In this document: one piece after another, positions 62,947-64,000 of the stretch
Layout of the letters: each line of letters opens with the position of its first letter
Position numbering within the stretch: the stretch's first letter is position 1
The notes under the pieces: model-generated
Told to the model about the DNA's origin: nothing
The model's database searches: none
The model's input: the letters and a program-made list of their open reading frames with translations, nothing else
Source: Demequina zhanjiangensis
GTDB taxonomy: Bacteria > Actinomycetota > Actinomycetes > Actinomycetales > Demequinaceae
Assembly (NCBI RefSeq): GCF_030418315.1
Contig: NZ_JAUHPV010000004.1
Span: 62,001 to 126,000 of the forward strand
Direction: 5' to 3'
DNA: 64,000 nt
Translations under genes and position numbers: made by a program

Positions 62947-64000
62947 ATGGCTACCCGTAGAGAGATCAAGAGGGACGCGGTCGCACGCGTCCAGGCGGAC
63001 CGCGCAGCGACGCGCGAGCGCCGTACCCAGCTGAAGGCGATGACGCCTGAGGAGCGCAAGGCTGCGAAGGCGCAGGACGCCCGCGACGCACGCGAGGCGA
63101 AGGCCTCCGCGAAGGCTGAGCGCAAGGCCGCCCGTGCGGGCATGAACCGCAAGGAGCGGCGCGAGGACTCGCGTCGCGCGCGCATCACCCGAAAGGTCGC
63201 GCACCGCCGCAGGCGTGCGATCGGATGGGGCGTGGCCGGAGTGGCGGTCGTCGGCATCGGCGCGCTCGCGGCGCCGTACGTCGGCGGGCTGGCTCGCGTC
63301 GCGTCGCTCGAGTTCGCCGACGGCACCGTCGAGGCGCTCCAGGCACGCGAGGACGCGCTCGTCGTCGCTGAGAACGTGTCGGACGAGGGCATGGTGCTGC
63401 TGAAGAACGAGGGCGACGTCCTCCCGCTCGCAGGCGACCGTGTCAACGTCTTCTCGTTCGCGTCGTTCAACCTCCTGCTGGGCGGCGGCGGCTCGGGCGG
63501 CTCGACCGTCGCGGGAGCGCCCACGCTGTACGAGGCGCTCGAGGCGCAGGGCGTCGCCTACAACGAGGACCTCTACGCGACCATGGAGGACGCGGGTGCG
63601 GCGCACAGCGAGGGCGCCTCGAACGCCTTCGTCCAGATGGCGCAGCTCGCGATGGGCGGAGGCTCCTCGGAGCCCGCGCCCGACTACCTCACGGACGACG
63701 TCATGGCGCAGGCGGCGGACTACTCCGACACCGCGATCGTGGTGTTCGGTGTGAGCGGCGGCGAGGGCACCGACCTCACGCAGGAGCAGCTTCAGCTGTC
63801 CGACGAGCAGGTCGCGCTGCTCGACGCCGTGACCGCGCACCAGGATGACGTGATCGTCGTCATCAACGCGGGCAACCAGATGGAGCTCGGCTTCCTGGAC
63901 GACTACCCGCAGATCAAGGCCGCCGTCTGGATGGGCACGCCCGGCCCGCAGGGCGCGGTCTCGCTTGCGAAGATCCTCACCGGAGAGGTGAACCCGTCGG
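62947..64000 (+). CDS. Membrane GH3 hydrolase, permuted type, cut by window end
   Basis: First 351 codons only. The N-terminus is an about 90-residue cytoplasmic region very rich in Ala, Arg, Lys and Glu, predicted as one long helix, then a membrane helix (about 95-118) and the alpha/beta sandwich (ENVSDEGMVLLKNEGDVLPL onward) that comes first in permuted GH3 proteins. The barrel should lie beyond the window. GAGAGGAAC precedes the ATG, 30 bp after the cytosolic GH3, repeating the membrane/cytosolic pairing seen at the left end. Confidence 0.82.
   Translation, partial: MATRREIKRDAVARVQADRAATRERRTQLKAMTPEERKAAKAQDARDAREAKASAKAERKAARAGMNRKERREDSRRARITRKVAHRRRRAIGWGVAGVAVVGIGALAAPYVGGLARVASLEFADGTVEALQAREDALVVAENVSDEGMVLLKNEGDVLPLAGDRVNVFSFASFNLLLGGGGSGGSTVAGAPTLYEALEAQGVAYNEDLYATMEDAGAAHSEGASNAFVQMAQLAMGGGSSEPAPDYLTDDVMAQAADYSDTAIVVFGVSGGEGTDLTQEQLQLSDEQVALLDAVTAHQDDVIVVINAGNQMELGFLDDYPQIKAAVWMGTPGPQGAVSLAKILTGEVNPS

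Noticed and set aside
1-64000. CRISPR arrays, rRNA or tRNA genes, insertion sequences with transposase
   Set aside because: I looked for regularly spaced repeats, tRNA-like T-loops in the gaps and DDE-type proteins and saw none that hold up; a GGTTC in 35550-35570 does not fit a tRNA fold.

Overview
The window is high-G+C DNA with dense GTG/ATG starts, many 4-base ATGA gene overlaps and several apparently leaderless starts. Together with the gene families (Tad pilus, PucR, DUF2207, MMPL, FtsEX with an M23 hydrolase, OFA-type MFS) this points to an actinobacterium. A complete pyruvate formate-lyase/AdhE fermentation set suggests a facultatively anaerobic, sugar-using member of the Micrococcales (Cellulomonadaceae/Demequinaceae-like). 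That placement is inference; no rRNA gene is present to test it.

Layout. (1) 1-12771: a glycan locus. Two membrane-anchored GH3 enzymes with permuted domain order flank a cytosolic GH3, a GtrA-like membrane protein, a family-2 glycosyltransferase and an AgrA/AgrC-like two-component system. Both membrane GH3 genes are preceded by a pair of 12-bp direct repeats with exact 21-bp period that look like LytTR-regulator sites. (2) 12923-17340: TetR regulator, SRAP protein, membrane protein, cation exchanger, small acidic protein. (3) 17535-23045: compact Tad (Flp-type) pilus locus and a secreted protein. (4) 23073-27908: orphan sugar-type binding lipoprotein and pflB-pflA. (5) 28163-41547: amine/GABA catabolism (class III aminotransferase, FAD amine oxidase, cupin; then PucR divergent from gabT-gabD-second SSADH), interrupted at about 31.3-35.7 kb by a less G+C-rich island carrying a three-gene ABC-three-component (ABC-3C) conflict system with a nuclease-fold effector. 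(6) 41607-48394: rhodanese lipoprotein, formate/oxalate-type MFS transporter with its 43-aa small subunit, TDT-family exporter and adhE. (7) 48524-53562: prfB, ftsE-ftsX-M23 hydrolase, smpB. (8) 53676-59724: DUF2207 protein, MMPL transporter and its two-component system. (9) 59751-64000: TetR regulator divergent from a second cytosolic GH3 plus membrane GH3 pair, cut by the window end.

Regulatory logic readable from the DNA. A shared motif with half-site AAGGTCCC lies about 31 bp upstream of the putative -10 of pflB, the OFA transporter and adhE, the position expected for a class II activator. This suggests one anaerobic regulator for the whole fermentation set. Palindromes of the type TATACCCCC..GGGTATA overlap the promoters of the rhodanese and TDT genes, with a related one upstream of adhE, suggesting a CsoR/CstR-like repressor encoded elsewhere. 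The two GH3 loci appear to be under different control: LytTR direct repeats on the left, a perfect 16-bp palindrome beside a TetR gene on the right.

Limits: no database search or folding was run; families were recognised from protein sequence by eye, and promoter and operator calls are pattern-based.
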